A stretch of 20,268 bases of DNA from an uncultured bacterium (GCA_900550295.1 URRM01000024.1:1-20268), one strand, 5' to 3'. Shown: positions 5,625 through 14,158, numbered from the stretch's first letter. The notes: generated from the sequence alone by a model not told the origin. Numbers and translations are program-made.

Positions 5625-7364
5625 TTACATATGTTCAGGAGCTGTAACGGCAAGCATTCCTAAACCTTGTTCAAGAACAGATTTTACAGCCCAAACAAGT
5701 GATAAACGAGCAAGAGTTGTTTGTTTGTCATCTGTAATTACTCTTGTTGCGTTGTAGAATGAATGGAATTCGCTTGCAAGTTCTTGAACATATCTACAAA
5801 TAGTGTAAACAGTTCTGTTTTTTGCTGAATTTACAATTGTAGATTTGAATTCTTCAAGTTTTAAGATTAATTTTTTAGCGCTGTCGATATCATTTTCAAT
5901 TAAATTTTTATCAAAGTTATTAATTAAATTATCTAGTTCTTCTTGAGTTAGAGGTGCCTTAATAGTTTCACCTGTTTGTGTGTCTTTTCTGTCATTAACA
6001 GCGTTTCTTAAAATAGAGCAAGCTCTTGCGTGTGCATATTGAACGTAAAATACAGGATTTTCGTCTGTAGATTTTTTAGCAAGTTCGATATCAAAATCAA
6101 GCGTGTTGTCGATATCTCTCATACACATCCAGAAACGAGTTGCATCAACGCCAACTTCTTCAATCAAGTCGTCAAGCGTAATCATATTTTTACGTTTGCC
6201 CATTCTTGTTTGTTCACCGTTTATAACAAGGTTTACAAGTTGTCCTAATAGAACTTCAAGTTTGTCAGGGTTATAACCTAAAGCCTCAATTGAAGCTTTA
6301 ACACGTGCTACATAACCATGGTGGTCAGCGCCCCAAATGTTAATTAATCGGTCAAAACCTCTGTCTAATTTGTCTTTATGGTATGCAATATCTGCCGTTA
6401 AGTATGTGTTTGAACCGTCTGCTTTTTTGATAACTCTGTCTTCGTCATCACCATATTCAGATGATTTGAACCAAATTGCACCTTCTTTTTCGTACAATTT
6501 GCCACTTTCTTCCAATTTTTTGTAAGATTCTTCAACTTTTCCTGATTGGTGAAGAGTTAATTCAGAATAAAATTTGTCAAAATGTACTCTAAAGTTTTCT
6601 AATAAAGCTCTTTGTAAGCGTTCCATTTCAGCTTTTGCATAGTCGCAAAGAACCTTTAAGTTAATTTTATCAACATCTTTTTGAACATTTTCAACTAAAT
6701 CTTTGTTATCTTCCAAGAATTTTTTTGCAACAGGAATCAAATAATCTCCAGGGTAGAAATTCTTTCTTTCAACTTCATCAGTCGGAAAATCTACGTTTTC
6801 ACCCAATTCTTGTTTAATTCTGATTTTTAAAGAATTACCTAATTTTTGAATTTGAGATCCTGCATCGTTGATGTAAAATTCTTGGTAAACGTCGTGACCG
6901 TAGAATTTTAAAAGGTTTGCTAAGGCGCTACCCATTGCAGCCCAACGACCGTGACCAATGTGGAAAGGTCCTGTTGGATTTGCAGAAACGTATTCAAGGT
7001 TAATTTTTTCAGCTTGAATATTTTTAGGTTTACCATAATTTTCTTTTTGGGCAAAAATTTCGGCAATAGCATTTGCCAAAAGTTCTTTGCCTGTCTTAAA
7101 GTTAATAAATCCGCCCATTACAGACACTTCATAACCATCATTTTTTAAGTTTTCAACAATTGCATTTGCAATTTGAGGTGGTGCAATTCTAGCGTTTCTT
7201 GCCAAAGATGAAACATTGATTGCAAAGTCGCCGAATTCAGAATTTTTAGGTTTTTCAACATTTAGAGAACCTGGTGTATATTCAGTCATTTGACCAAGTT
7301 TTTCAGCTTTAATTGCTGTATCAATAGCATTTTCAACTTCTTTTAAGTATAAATCTTTTAGCAT
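5625..7364 (-). CDS. argS: Arginyl-tRNA synthetase
   Basis: A 579-residue class I aminoacyl-tRNA synthetase that charges tRNA-Arg. The start is placed at the ATG at 7364 (MLKDLYLKEV), because GAGG lies six bases before it; the ATG at 7376 overlaps that site and has none of its own. The order is an N-terminal additional domain (1-~110), the catalytic core with ANPTGPFHIGHGR (HIGH at 135-138), GADHHGY around 345-351, and R387-MGKRKN at the KMSKS position. The first lysine of KMSK is replaced, as is common in ArgRS. The C-terminal DALR anticodon-binding domain begins near FYVQYAHARACSI and ends in the typical APEHM. Length is normal. It is convergent with the asparaginase gene and divergent from mgtE. 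Confidence 0.97.
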   Translation of the reverse strand: MLKDLYLKEVENAIDTAIKAEKLGQMTEYTPGSLNVEKPKNSEFGDFAINVSSLARNARIAPPQIANAIVENLKNDGYEVSVMGGFINFKTGKELLANAIAEIFAQKENYGKPKNIQAEKINLEYVSANPTGPFHIGHGRWAAMGSALANLLKFYGHDVYQEFYINDAGSQIQKLGNSLKIRIKQELGENVDFPTDEVERKNFYPGDYLIPVAKKFLEDNKDLVENVQKDVDKINLKVLCDYAKAEMERLQRALLENFRVHFDKFYSELTLHQSGKVEESYKKLEESGKLYEKEGAIWFKSSEYGDDEDRVIKKADGSNTYLTADIAYHKDKLDRGFDRLINIWGADHHGYVARVKASIEALGYNPDKLEVLLGQLVNLVINGEQTRMGKRKNMITLDDLIEEVGVDATRFWMCMRDIDNTLDFDIELAKKSTDENPVFYVQYAHARACSILRNAVNDRKDTQTGETIKAPLTQEELDNLINNFDKNLIENDIDSAKKLILKLEEFKSTIVNSAKNRTVYTICRYVQELASEFHSFYNATRVITDDKQTTLARLSLVWAVKSVLEQGLGMLAVTAPEHM

Positions 7365-7426
7365 ATAATTCCTCATTTCAAAAAATTCTTAATAAAATTA
7401 TTATAAACTAAAAAAAATATTTAGGA

Positions 7427-7432
7427 TATAAT
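7427..7432 (+). promoter_or_regulatory. -10 box six bases before mgtE ATG (leaderless candidate)
   Basis: A perfect TATAAT ends six bases before the mgtE ATG, which would place transcription start at the A of the ATG. No convincing -35 is seen at 16-18 bases. AGGA (7423-7426) is 12 bases from the ATG, too far for a good ribosome binding site. Confidence 0.4.
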
Positions 7433-7438
7433 AAAACT

Positions 7439-8806
7439 ATGATTGATATTCAAACAACCGTAGACAGAATACGTGAAATCCTAGCCGATGAAACGACCGC
7501 TCAATTAGCTGAAGAATTGAACGGATTTCACGCTGCCGATTTGGCGGATATTTTTCAAGAATTAAAACCAGAAGAACGTTTGGAATGTTTCAATCTTATT
7601 GACGAAGACAAAGCTGCTGAGATGATTGAATATCTGCCTCCAAACTTGCAGGTTGAAATTTTGGGAGATATTGATACAGACTTAGCTGCAAGAATTATTC
7701 AAAACTTACCACACGATGCTGCTGCCGACGTTTTAGGTGATATGGAAGAAGATGATACGGAAGCGTATTTGGATTCTTTACCTAAAAAATTCTCTGCAGA
7801 AGTTCGTGAATTGATGAATTACGATGAAGATACAGCCGGTGGTATGATGACACCTTTGTTTATGGTTGTAACTCAAGAAATGACCGTAAAAGAGGTTTTG
7901 GATTATATTCGTGAAAGGGCCGAAGAAGATAATATTGACTTGTATTATGTTTATGTAACAGACACTCAAGACCACTTGTTAGGTGTTTTATCATTAAGAA
8001 CTCTTTTGACTTCGTCATTCAAAACAAAGGTTAAAGACATTATGAATGCTGATATTGTAAAGCTTCATATTGATGATTATAGAGATACAATTTCAGATGT
8101 ATTTATGAAATACCAATTTGACTCTTTGCCGGTAGTTGACCAGTATAACCACCTTAGAGGGATTGTTACGTGGGACGATGCGCAAGATGCGTTGGAAGAA
8201 GAAACAACAGAAGAAATCTATGCATCTTCAGGTATTTCGACAGGTAGTATTGACGAGGATGAAATTCTTGAAGGTAGCGTATTTACGTCAATGAAAGCAC
8301 GTACCCCTTGGTTGTTTGTAACTTTGATTGGTGAATTGATTGCGGTTAATGTAGTCAATATTTTTGATCATACGCTTAAAGCTTTGCCGATTGTTGCAAT
8401 CTTTATTCCATTGCTTGCAGGTTTGGCGGGTAATATTGGTACCCAAAGTATTACGCTTATTGTTCGTGGTTTGTCAACAGGTCAAATTACGACAGGTTCA
8501 ATGATTCGCCATATTTTAAGAGAAAGTTTTATTGGTTTGATGATTGGTGCTTTCTTTGGTGTTTTAGTTACTCTATTCACTTGGGGATGGCAACATAATT
8601 TTGAACTGGGATTTATTGTAGGTATTGCAATGGCAATTAATATGGCACTTGCAGCATTGATTGGTACACTAACTCCATTTTCTATGAAAAAATTGAATAT
8701 AGATCCGGCTGTAGCATCAGGTCCCGTAATCGCAACAGCAATTGACGTTTTAGGCTTGGCTGTTTACTTCTTATTAGCTTCTATGTTCTTATTAAAAGTA
8801 ATGTAA
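7439..8806 (+). CDS. mgtE: Magnesium transporter MgtE
   Basis: A 455-residue magnesium channel of the MgtE/SLC41 type in the cytoplasmic membrane. The N-terminal superhelical domain (about 15-130) has the repeated LPPNLQVEIL / LPHDAAADVL pattern and the EDTAGGMMTP junction. A tandem CBS pair (about 137-262) follows, senses cytosolic Mg2+ and gates the pore. After the plug helix come five membrane helices (about 285-455), with PLLAGLAGNIGTQS in the pore region. Asp436 in ATAIDVLGLAVYF corresponds to the conserved pore aspartate (Asp432 in Thermus MgtE). The acidic N-domain fits a Mg2+-sensing surface. Length is as expected. It is a single-gene unit divergent from argS. Confidence 0.96.
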   Translation: MIDIQTTVDRIREILADETTAQLAEELNGFHAADLADIFQELKPEERLECFNLIDEDKAAEMIEYLPPNLQVEILGDIDTDLAARIIQNLPHDAAADVLGDMEEDDTEAYLDSLPKKFSAEVRELMNYDEDTAGGMMTPLFMVVTQEMTVKEVLDYIRERAEEDNIDLYYVYVTDTQDHLLGVLSLRTLLTSSFKTKVKDIMNADIVKLHIDDYRDTISDVFMKYQFDSLPVVDQYNHLRGIVTWDDAQDALEEETTEEIYASSGISTGSIDEDEILEGSVFTSMKARTPWLFVTLIGELIAVNVVNIFDHTLKALPIVAIFIPLLAGLAGNIGTQSITLIVRGLSTGQITTGSMIRHILRESFIGLMIGAFFGVLVTLFTWGWQHNFELGFIVGIAMAINMALAALIGTLTPFSMKKLNIDPAVASGPVIATAIDVLGLAVYFLLASMFLLKVM

Positions 8807-8819
8807 TTAAAATTATTTG

Positions 8820-8850
8820 TGTCATTGCTTCGCTATCGCTCGCAATGACA
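8820..8850. repeat. Dispersed-type palindrome between mgtE and ychF
   Basis: TGTCATTGC (8820-8828) pairs with GCAATGACA (8842-8850) around a 13-base loop rich in CGCT/GCTC. Read on the minus strand it gives GTCATTGCGAGCGA...GAAGCAATGAC, a motif I know as a small repeat scattered in many bacterial genomes. It lies just beyond the stops of two convergent genes and may also slow transcription, but it has no clean T-tract. Confidence 0.7.
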
Positions 8851-8865
8851 TAAAAACTCTTTAGC

Positions 8866-9969
8866 TTAGTTTGCAAATCTAAAGTGCATGATATCACCGT
8901 CTTGTACGACGTAATCTTTACCCTCTAATCTCATAACACCTTTTTCTTTTGCAAGTGCGTAAGAACCGTTGCAAGCTAAAAAGTCATCGTATGAAATAAC
9001 TTCAGCTCTAATAAATCCTTTTTCAAAATCTGTGTGAATTACACCGGCAGCTTGAGGAGCCTTTGTTCCTGCTGTAATTGTCCAAGCTTTTACTTCTATT
9101 TCACCGGCTGTAATGTATGTTCTTAGGTTCAATAAGTGATATACAGATTGAATCATTTTTTCGATACCCGAACTTGTAATTCCTAATTCTGCTAAATATT
9201 CTTTAGCTTCTTCGTTTGATAACTCAGCAAGTTCTTCTTCTATTTTTGCGGAGATTATAACCATTTCTGCGCCGTGTTGTTTTGCGTATTCACCAACTTG
9301 TTTTGTATATTCGTTGCCTTCTACAACGTCCATTTCAGAAACGTTTGCGGCGTAGATTACAGGTTTTATGCTCATTAATTGAGTTTGGCTTGCGAATTTT
9401 AATTCATCTTCATCATCAAATAGGTCATTAATGTTGATAAATGAAGCTTCTGAAAGCTTGTCATAAAGTGTTTGCATAACTTTAACTTCCATTTTTGCTT
9501 GTTTGTCACCTGAATTTGCGACTTTAGAAGTTTTTGCAATTCTCTTTTCTAATGATGCCATATCAGCAAGAGCAAGTTCTGTGTTGATAATTTCAATATC
9601 ATCAAGCGGGTTAACTTTGCCTGAAACGTGGATTGTATTTGGATCATCAAAGCATCTTACAACTTGAATAATTGCATCTGTTTCTCTAATATTTGCTAAG
9701 AATTGGTTTCCTAAGCCCTCACCTTTGCTTGCACCTTTTACAAGACCTGCGATGTCAACGAATTCAATTGCTGTTGGTACAACTTTTGCAGCGTGAACAA
9801 GCGGTTCAAGTTTGTAAAGTCTTTCATCGGGAACGGCAACAACACCTACATTTGGCTCAATCGTACAAAATGGGTAGTTTGCACTTTGTGCATTTTTAGC
9901 GCTGGTTAAAGCATTAAAAAGTGTTGATTTTCCTACGTTTGGTAAGCCTACAATACCTGTTCTTAACAT
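8866..9969 (-). CDS. ychF: YchF/OLA1-family ATPase (Obg-like P-loop protein)
   Basis: A 367-residue TRAFAC-class P-loop protein, ribosome-associated in the cytoplasm and typically preferring ATP to GTP. G1 is G8LPNVGKS15. Switch II is FVDIAGLVKGASKGEGLGNQFL. The G4 position reads NVSE instead of NKxD, the change that explains the loss of guanine specificity in this family. A coiled-coil arm follows the G domain, and the C-terminal TGS domain runs from about 283 to the end (ITAGEIEVKAWTITAGTKAPQAAGVIHTDFEKGFIRAEV). Length is standard. AAGGA lies eight or nine bases before the ATG. No linked function is evident from its neighbours; in other bacteria it often sits beside pth, which is absent here. 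Confidence 0.97.
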   Translation of the reverse strand: MLRTGIVGLPNVGKSTLFNALTSAKNAQSANYPFCTIEPNVGVVAVPDERLYKLEPLVHAAKVVPTAIEFVDIAGLVKGASKGEGLGNQFLANIRETDAIIQVVRCFDDPNTIHVSGKVNPLDDIEIINTELALADMASLEKRIAKTSKVANSGDKQAKMEVKVMQTLYDKLSEASFININDLFDDEDELKFASQTQLMSIKPVIYAANVSEMDVVEGNEYTKQVGEYAKQHGAEMVIISAKIEEELAELSNEEAKEYLAELGITSSGIEKMIQSVYHLLNLRTYITAGEIEVKAWTITAGTKAPQAAGVIHTDFEKGFIRAEVISYDDFLACNGSYALAKEKGVMRLEGKDYVVQDGDIMHFRFAN

Positions 9970-10008
9970 TATATATTTCCTTTATTTTTATGTGTTGTGT
10001 ACTTATAA

Positions 10009-10043
10009 ATTATACAACAAAAACGGGTTATTTGAGTTGTATA
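10009..10043 (-). promoter_or_regulatory. -10 box and inverted repeat upstream of ychF
   Basis: On the minus strand TATAAT is read from 10014 to 10009, about 40 bases before the ychF ATG. The inverted repeat TATACAAC (10011-10018) / GTTGTATA (10036-10043) spans the -10 and the -35 region. No good -35 hexamer is visible. The repeat could be an operator or chance AT-rich symmetry. Confidence 0.3.
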
Positions 10044-10164
10044 GACATAAATAAATATTAAATAATATAATTGACGAAAAGATGATTTGGTTGAATTGAA
10101 AAATTAAATCTCGTGTCATGCAGAAGTTTTGCTCTTTAATTCTTAATGTTTATAAACTGGTAAG

Positions 10165-10185
10165 ATCCTGAAACAAGTTCAGGAT
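10165..10185. repeat. Dispersed-type palindrome, ATCCTGAA...TTCAGGAT
   Basis: ATCCTGAA (10165-10172) pairs with TTCAGGAT (10178-10185) around ACAAG, followed by GACAT. The minus-strand reading, GTCATCCTGAACTTG..., is a repeat motif I recall from many unrelated bacterial genomes. It lies in the 286-base gap 9970-10255, in which I see no gene or RNA. Confidence 0.65.
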
Positions 10186-10199
10186 GACATAGAATTAAA

Positions 10200-10248
10200 A
10201 TTCAATCATTGAATAATGTTGAAGCTTGTAGGTCAGGCAATACCTGAC
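10200..10248. repeat. Two further adjacent palindromes
   Basis: ATTCAA (10200-10205) pairs with TTGAAT (10209-10214). GTCAGG (10232-10237) pairs with CCTGAC (10243-10248) around CAATA. With the palindrome at 10165-10185 this gives three hairpins within 84 bases, just downstream of the minus-strand gene ending at 10256. None has a proper T-tract. The last could contribute to 3' end protection of that gene's mRNA. Confidence 0.5.
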
Positions 10249-10255
10249 TGAAGGA

Positions 10256-11122
10256 CTAATGCTTATAAACGTTATAATCAAACGTAAATTGTACTGTAGG
10301 TGTTTCTTTTAACAACGCTTTTGGAAGTTTTTTTATCGGGCTGATTTTCCTTATCGCCAATAATGCAGACTCATCCATTTCTTTATTACCCGAAGATTGC
10401 AATATTTTTTCGTTTAAAATTGTACCGTCAGGGGCAATCTCAAAAAAGGTAACAACCTTTGTGCTGTGTTTTAATTTTGGAGGTTTCCAATTAGAATACA
10501 TTGTAGATTGCAGATAATTCATGTATGTTTGAGCATCAGAATCTTCTGTGATATTCTCAATCTCAGTGTTTTTTATTTTTTGTAAAATAATATCTTTATG
10601 TGCATATGCAATTTGAAATATAATGATTAATATTAGTAGTAAAACGCCTATAATAATTTCTGATTTAGGCATTTTAGGTTTCCATTGAGGGCATAATTTA
10701 GTAAATGTCTGATAAACATCATAAATATCATTACAAACAAATGTTATTTTTGACTTGTTTTTTATATATAAATTAGAAATATAAAATTGTATAAAATGGA
10801 AATTTCTAACCTCATCAAAAGAAATTTTTTCAATTTTGTCTTTCTTTGTTATGATGAACCTTTTATTTGTAATATATATTTGATAATATTTATAGCTATT
10901 GTAAAACTCTATTGTCCACCATATTTCTAAAATTGCAATAAACGATATGACACATTTTTCAAATAGGAGAACTTTAAGTGGGATAAACAGCCAAAAATAA
11001 CACACTGTTAACGGCAATAGTAAACTTATAAGCAATAAGATTATAAAATAACCCCTTTTTTTGACACCTTTAGCCAAAATTTCTTCGTCGTTATCAAGTT
11101 CCAAGTCAACAGTTTTTTCCAT
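10256..11122 (-). CDS. Membrane protein fusing a bacterial PH-like domain to a TonB C-terminal domain
   Basis: A 288-residue protein. Residues 12-22 (DEEILAKGVKK) and 78-110 (KYYQIYITNKRFIITKKDKIEKISFDEVRNF) resemble bacterial PH (bPH2/YdbS-type) domains, with two membrane helices inserted (about 25-47 and 50-70). A third helix (about 154-173) leads to a C-terminal domain (about 198-285) with the TonB/TolA C-terminal pattern: YLQSTMYSNWKPP, VVTFFEIAPDGTILNEKILQSSGNKEMDESALLAI, LPKALLKETPTVQFTF. Predicted topology has the PH part in the cytoplasm and the TonB part outside the inner membrane, implying an outer membrane or envelope partner. No ExbB/ExbD genes are nearby and the Pro-rich TonB linker is missing. 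GGAG lies seven bases before the ATG. The gene lies just after secA's terminator; I find no clear promoter of its own. Confidence 0.8.
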   Translation of the reverse strand: MEKTVDLELDNDEEILAKGVKKRGYFIILLLISLLLPLTVCYFWLFIPLKVLLFEKCVISFIAILEIWWTIEFYNSYKYYQIYITNKRFIITKKDKIEKISFDEVRNFHFIQFYISNLYIKNKSKITFVCNDIYDVYQTFTKLCPQWKPKMPKSEIIIGVLLLILIIIFQIAYAHKDIILQKIKNTEIENITEDSDAQTYMNYLQSTMYSNWKPPKLKHSTKVVTFFEIAPDGTILNEKILQSSGNKEMDESALLAIRKISPIKKLPKALLKETPTVQFTFDYNVYKH

Positions 11123-11150
11123 TATAAAGCTCCAAGTGATATTTGTATGT

Positions 11151-11180
11151 AAAAAGGTTTAGATAACTCCAAACCTTTTT
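11151..11180 (-). terminator. Rho-independent terminator of secA
   Basis: Read on the minus strand, AAAAAGGTTT and AAACCTTTTT form a perfect 10-bp stem around a 10-base loop, with the T-tract as part of the 3' arm, 18 bases after the secA stop codon. It leaves only about 28 bases before the next ATG. Confidence 0.85.
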
Positions 11181-11198
11181 GCACAAAATTTTTAATCT

Positions 11199-13979
11199 TT
11201 ATTTGCCACAGCAGTTTTTGTATTTTTTACCGCTACCGCAAGGGCATGGATCGTTTCTTCCGATTTTTTCACCTTTGCGAATTGGTTTAACTTCGATATC
11301 TTCCTTGTCTTCAGAGCTGTCAAATTCTTCTGCAGCCTTTGAAAGACTTGTTTCTACAGGCTCTTGGTGTACAATTTGAACTCCAAATTTTGTTCTGAAC
11401 AAGTGTTTTACTGTTTCACCTTGAATTTCGTACATCATTTTGTTAAATAGGTCATAAGCCTCTTTTTTGTATTCAATAAGCGGATCTTTTTGACCGTATG
11501 CACGTAAACCGATGCCGTCACGCAAGATATCAATGTTGTGTAAGTGATCAATCCATTTGTTGTCAACGACTTGTAGCATAATATCACGTTCTACGTTTCT
11601 TGCAATGTTGTCATCTGCAAAAGGTTCTTGTTTTACAGGATTTTCTTCGTATTGAGAAATTACATCATTGTAGAAATCAACCATTTCTTGTTCGTGTTCA
11701 CGATATTTTTGTTTAGCTAAATCTACGATTTTGTCGTACATATCAGCGTATTGCAAGTTTTTGATATCGTTTACCGTGATGTAAGAAAGTTGAGGAACAA
11801 TTGAGTGAAGTTCTTTGATTAATGTGTTTAAATCTTCGTCAATGTATTCTTCAACCGCCATGTGTGGAGAAATGTAGCTGCTTAAAAGTCTGTCGATTTC
11901 TCGTTCAATCATATAAACAATATCTTCTGATAAGTTTTTACCTGAAAGTACTTTTCTTCTTTGTTCGTAGAATTTTTCCCTTTGAACGTTCATAACGTCG
12001 TCATATTCAAGAACTGATTTTCTTATATCGAAGTGATAAGTTTCAACTTTCTTTTGTGCTGATTGAATTTGTCTTGTAATGATTGGGTTTTCAATTGCCA
12101 TATCTTCTTCAACATTAAGTGCATTCATAAGTTGAATAATTTTTTCACCACCGAAAATTCTCATTAAGTTGTCTTCTAATGATAAGAAGAATCTTGTAGA
12201 CCCGGGATCCCCTTGACGAGCCGCACGACCTCTTAGTTGGTTGTCGATACGACGTGATTCATGTCTTTCTGTACCGATTACGTGCAAACCTCCAACTCGG
12301 ATAACTTCTTTGTGCTCTTGTTCAGTTTGTTCTCGAGTTTCAGCCAATAATTGGTCTTTTCTTTCCTCGTAATTAGCATCTTCCGGTGTAATACCTTCGT
12401 TTTCTAATTTTTCTTTTGCTAAATATTCTGCGTTACCACCTAAAAGAATATCTGTACCACGACCTGCCATGTTTGTAGCGATTGTAACAGCGCCTTTTCT
12501 ACCGGCTTGGGCAATGATATATGCTTCTTTTGCGTGGTGTTTTGCATTCAAAACATTGTGCGGAATATTTCTGTCTTTTAATAATTTAGATAACAATTCT
12601 GATTTTTCAATACTAATTGTACCTACAAGAACAGGACGTCCTTTTTTGTGTTGAGCAATAATATCATCAACTACAGACAAGTATTTTTGTTTTTCTGTCT
12701 TATAGATTACATCTGGATAATTAATTCTGATATCAGGTTTGTTTGTTGGAATTGTTGTAACCTCAAGGTTGTAAATTTTACCAAACTCTGCTTCTTCAGT
12801 CATTGCAGTACCGGTCATACCTGATAATTTAGGATACAATCGGAATAAGTTTTGGAATGTAATACTTGCTAAAGTTTGAGTTTCGTCTTGGATTTTAACC
12901 CCTTCTTTAGCCTCAATTGCTTGGTGTAAACCGTCTGACCAACGACGACCTTCCATTAAACGACCTGTAAATTCATCAACTATACAAACTTCGCCATTTT
13001 TAACCACATAATCCGTATCTCTGATGAATAATTCTTTTGCTTTTAAGGCTTGTAACAGGTGGTGCGCATAGTTGTCAGACAAATCAAACAAGTCTTTGCA
13101 ACCGATAATTTCTTGTGCTCTGTCAATACCTTCTTCTGTTAAAATAATGTTTTTGTTCTTTTCATCAACCTCGTAATCTCTAACTTTTTCAAGTTGAGGA
13201 GCAACTTTTGCCATCATACGGTAAGTGTCAGCTGATTTTTCAACTCGACCACTGATGATTAACGGTGTTCTCGCTTCGTCGATTAAAATAGAGTCAACTT
13301 CATCGATGATAGCATAGTTATAAGGTCTTTGAACAAGCATGTCCAAGCTTCCTGCCATATTGTCACGCAAATAATCAAAACCGAATTCGTTGTTTGTACC
13401 GTAAGTGATGTCACATGCATAAGCTTGACGTTTTAACTCAAAATCGTCTGCGGAACGTCCACCTGAAAGGATTACGCCAACTGACAAACCTAAGAATTTG
13501 TAAATTTTACCCATCCATTCGCTGTCACGTTTTGCCAAGTAATCGTTAACTGTGATTACGTGAACACCCTTGCCTGTCAATGCGTTTAGGTATGCAGGTA
13601 AAGTTGCTACCAAAGTTTTACCTTCACCGGTTCTCATTTCGGCGATATGACCGTTATGCAAGAAATAACCACCGATTAACTGAACATCGAAGTGACGCAT
13701 GTTTAAAACACGTTTGCCGGCTTCACGAACAGTCGCAAAAGCTTCCGGTAAAATCTTATCCAAAGCTTCTTTTTCTAAAATTTTGTCTGCTTTTGGATTG
13801 TCAGAAGTTCTTCTGTTCTTTAAAATTTCTTTGAATTCTTGAGTTTTTGCTCTTAATTCGTCATCTGAAAGTTTTTCGAATTCAGGCTCAAGAGCATTTA
13901 TGTGTTCAATTATAGGCATTATTGCCTTAACTTTTCTTTCGTTAGGATCGCCCATAAGTTTTAATAAAAATTGAATCAT
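11199..13979 (-). CDS. secA: Protein translocase subunit SecA
   Basis: A 926-residue ATPase motor that pushes unfolded preproteins through the SecYEG channel at the cytoplasmic membrane. Walker A is E-MRTGEGKT (115-122), Walker B is DEVDSILIDEART from 226, and TYGTNNEFGFDYLRDN lies at 193-208. The second helicase domain carries VTIATNMAGRGTDILLGG and GLHVIGTERHESRRIDNQLRGRAARQGDPGS. The C-terminal zinc SEC-C motif is complete: C912, C914, C923 and C924 in GRNDPCPCGSGKKYKNCCGK. This tail usually binds SecB or ribosomes. Length is normal, without the ~80-residue insertions seen in some groups. GGGAG lies six bases before the ATG. It is probably a single-gene unit with its own promoter and terminator. 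Confidence 0.98.
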   Translation of the reverse strand: MIQFLLKLMGDPNERKVKAIMPIIEHINALEPEFEKLSDDELRAKTQEFKEILKNRRTSDNPKADKILEKEALDKILPEAFATVREAGKRVLNMRHFDVQLIGGYFLHNGHIAEMRTGEGKTLVATLPAYLNALTGKGVHVITVNDYLAKRDSEWMGKIYKFLGLSVGVILSGGRSADDFELKRQAYACDITYGTNNEFGFDYLRDNMAGSLDMLVQRPYNYAIIDEVDSILIDEARTPLIISGRVEKSADTYRMMAKVAPQLEKVRDYEVDEKNKNIILTEEGIDRAQEIIGCKDLFDLSDNYAHHLLQALKAKELFIRDTDYVVKNGEVCIVDEFTGRLMEGRRWSDGLHQAIEAKEGVKIQDETQTLASITFQNLFRLYPKLSGMTGTAMTEEAEFGKIYNLEVTTIPTNKPDIRINYPDVIYKTEKQKYLSVVDDIIAQHKKGRPVLVGTISIEKSELLSKLLKDRNIPHNVLNAKHHAKEAYIIAQAGRKGAVTIATNMAGRGTDILLGGNAEYLAKEKLENEGITPEDANYEERKDQLLAETREQTEQEHKEVIRVGGLHVIGTERHESRRIDNQLRGRAARQGDPGSTRFFLSLEDNLMRIFGGEKIIQLMNALNVEEDMAIENPIITRQIQSAQKKVETYHFDIRKSVLEYDDVMNVQREKFYEQRRKVLSGKNLSEDIVYMIEREIDRLLSSYISPHMAVEEYIDEDLNTLIKELHSIVPQLSYITVNDIKNLQYADMYDKIVDLAKQKYREHEQEMVDFYNDVISQYEENPVKQEPFADDNIARNVERDIMLQVVDNKWIDHLHNIDILRDGIGLRAYGQKDPLIEYKKEAYDLFNKMMYEIQGETVKHLFRTKFGVQIVHQEPVETSLSKAAEEFDSSEDKEDIEVKPIRKGEKIGRNDPCPCGSGKKYKNCCGK

Positions 13980-14004
13980 TATATTCTCCCTATTAGTTAT
14001 GCTA

Positions 14005-14033
14005 ATTGTACCATGGACAAAACCTCACCGCAA
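14005..14033 (-). promoter_or_regulatory. Possible secA promoter
   Basis: On the minus strand TTGCGG (14028-14033) is 17 bases from TACAAT (14005-14010), with predicted start near 13998 and a leader of about 20 bases containing GGGAG. The -10 is good (5 of 6) and the -35 moderate (3 of 6). Confidence 0.38.
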
Positions 14034-14093
14034 CTAAAAAAGAACAGAATTAGACAGGTGGAGTATGAGTTTTCTTTAAGCCTAAAAAGCACT

Positions 14094-14124
14094 AAAAAAA
14101 TAAGTTTAACCATAACTAAACTTA
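14094..14124 (-). terminator. Rho-independent terminator of the TPR gene
   Basis: On the minus strand TAAGTTTA (14124-14117) pairs with TAAACTTA (14108-14101) around an eight-base loop and is followed by seven T (14100-14094). It is 35 bases after the TPR gene stop and upstream of secA. Additional AAACTT/AAGTTA segments just upstream could form alternative pairings. Confidence 0.82.
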
Positions 14125-14158
14125 ATAACTTAAAAGTTTATTGACTCATAGCCTAAAA

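Noticed and set aside
7388..7391. ArgS lacking a canonical KMSK as a possible inactive enzyme
   Set aside because: Many arginyl-tRNA synthetases have a changed KMSK; all other motifs and the length are normal. In the protein the motif is MGKR at residues 388-391.
9970..10255. A small RNA gene or unannotated short gene in the 286-base gap
   Set aside because: No open frame with a ribosome binding site, and no tRNA, SRP RNA or tmRNA fold could be recognised; the gap holds palindromes and a possible ychF promoter only.
11120..11126. TATAAT overlapping the ATG of the PH-TonB gene, as a promoter
   Set aside because: No -35 is found at 16-18 bases and a clear GGAG ribosome binding site exists, so it is probably coincidence (TATAATG is easy to form at a start).
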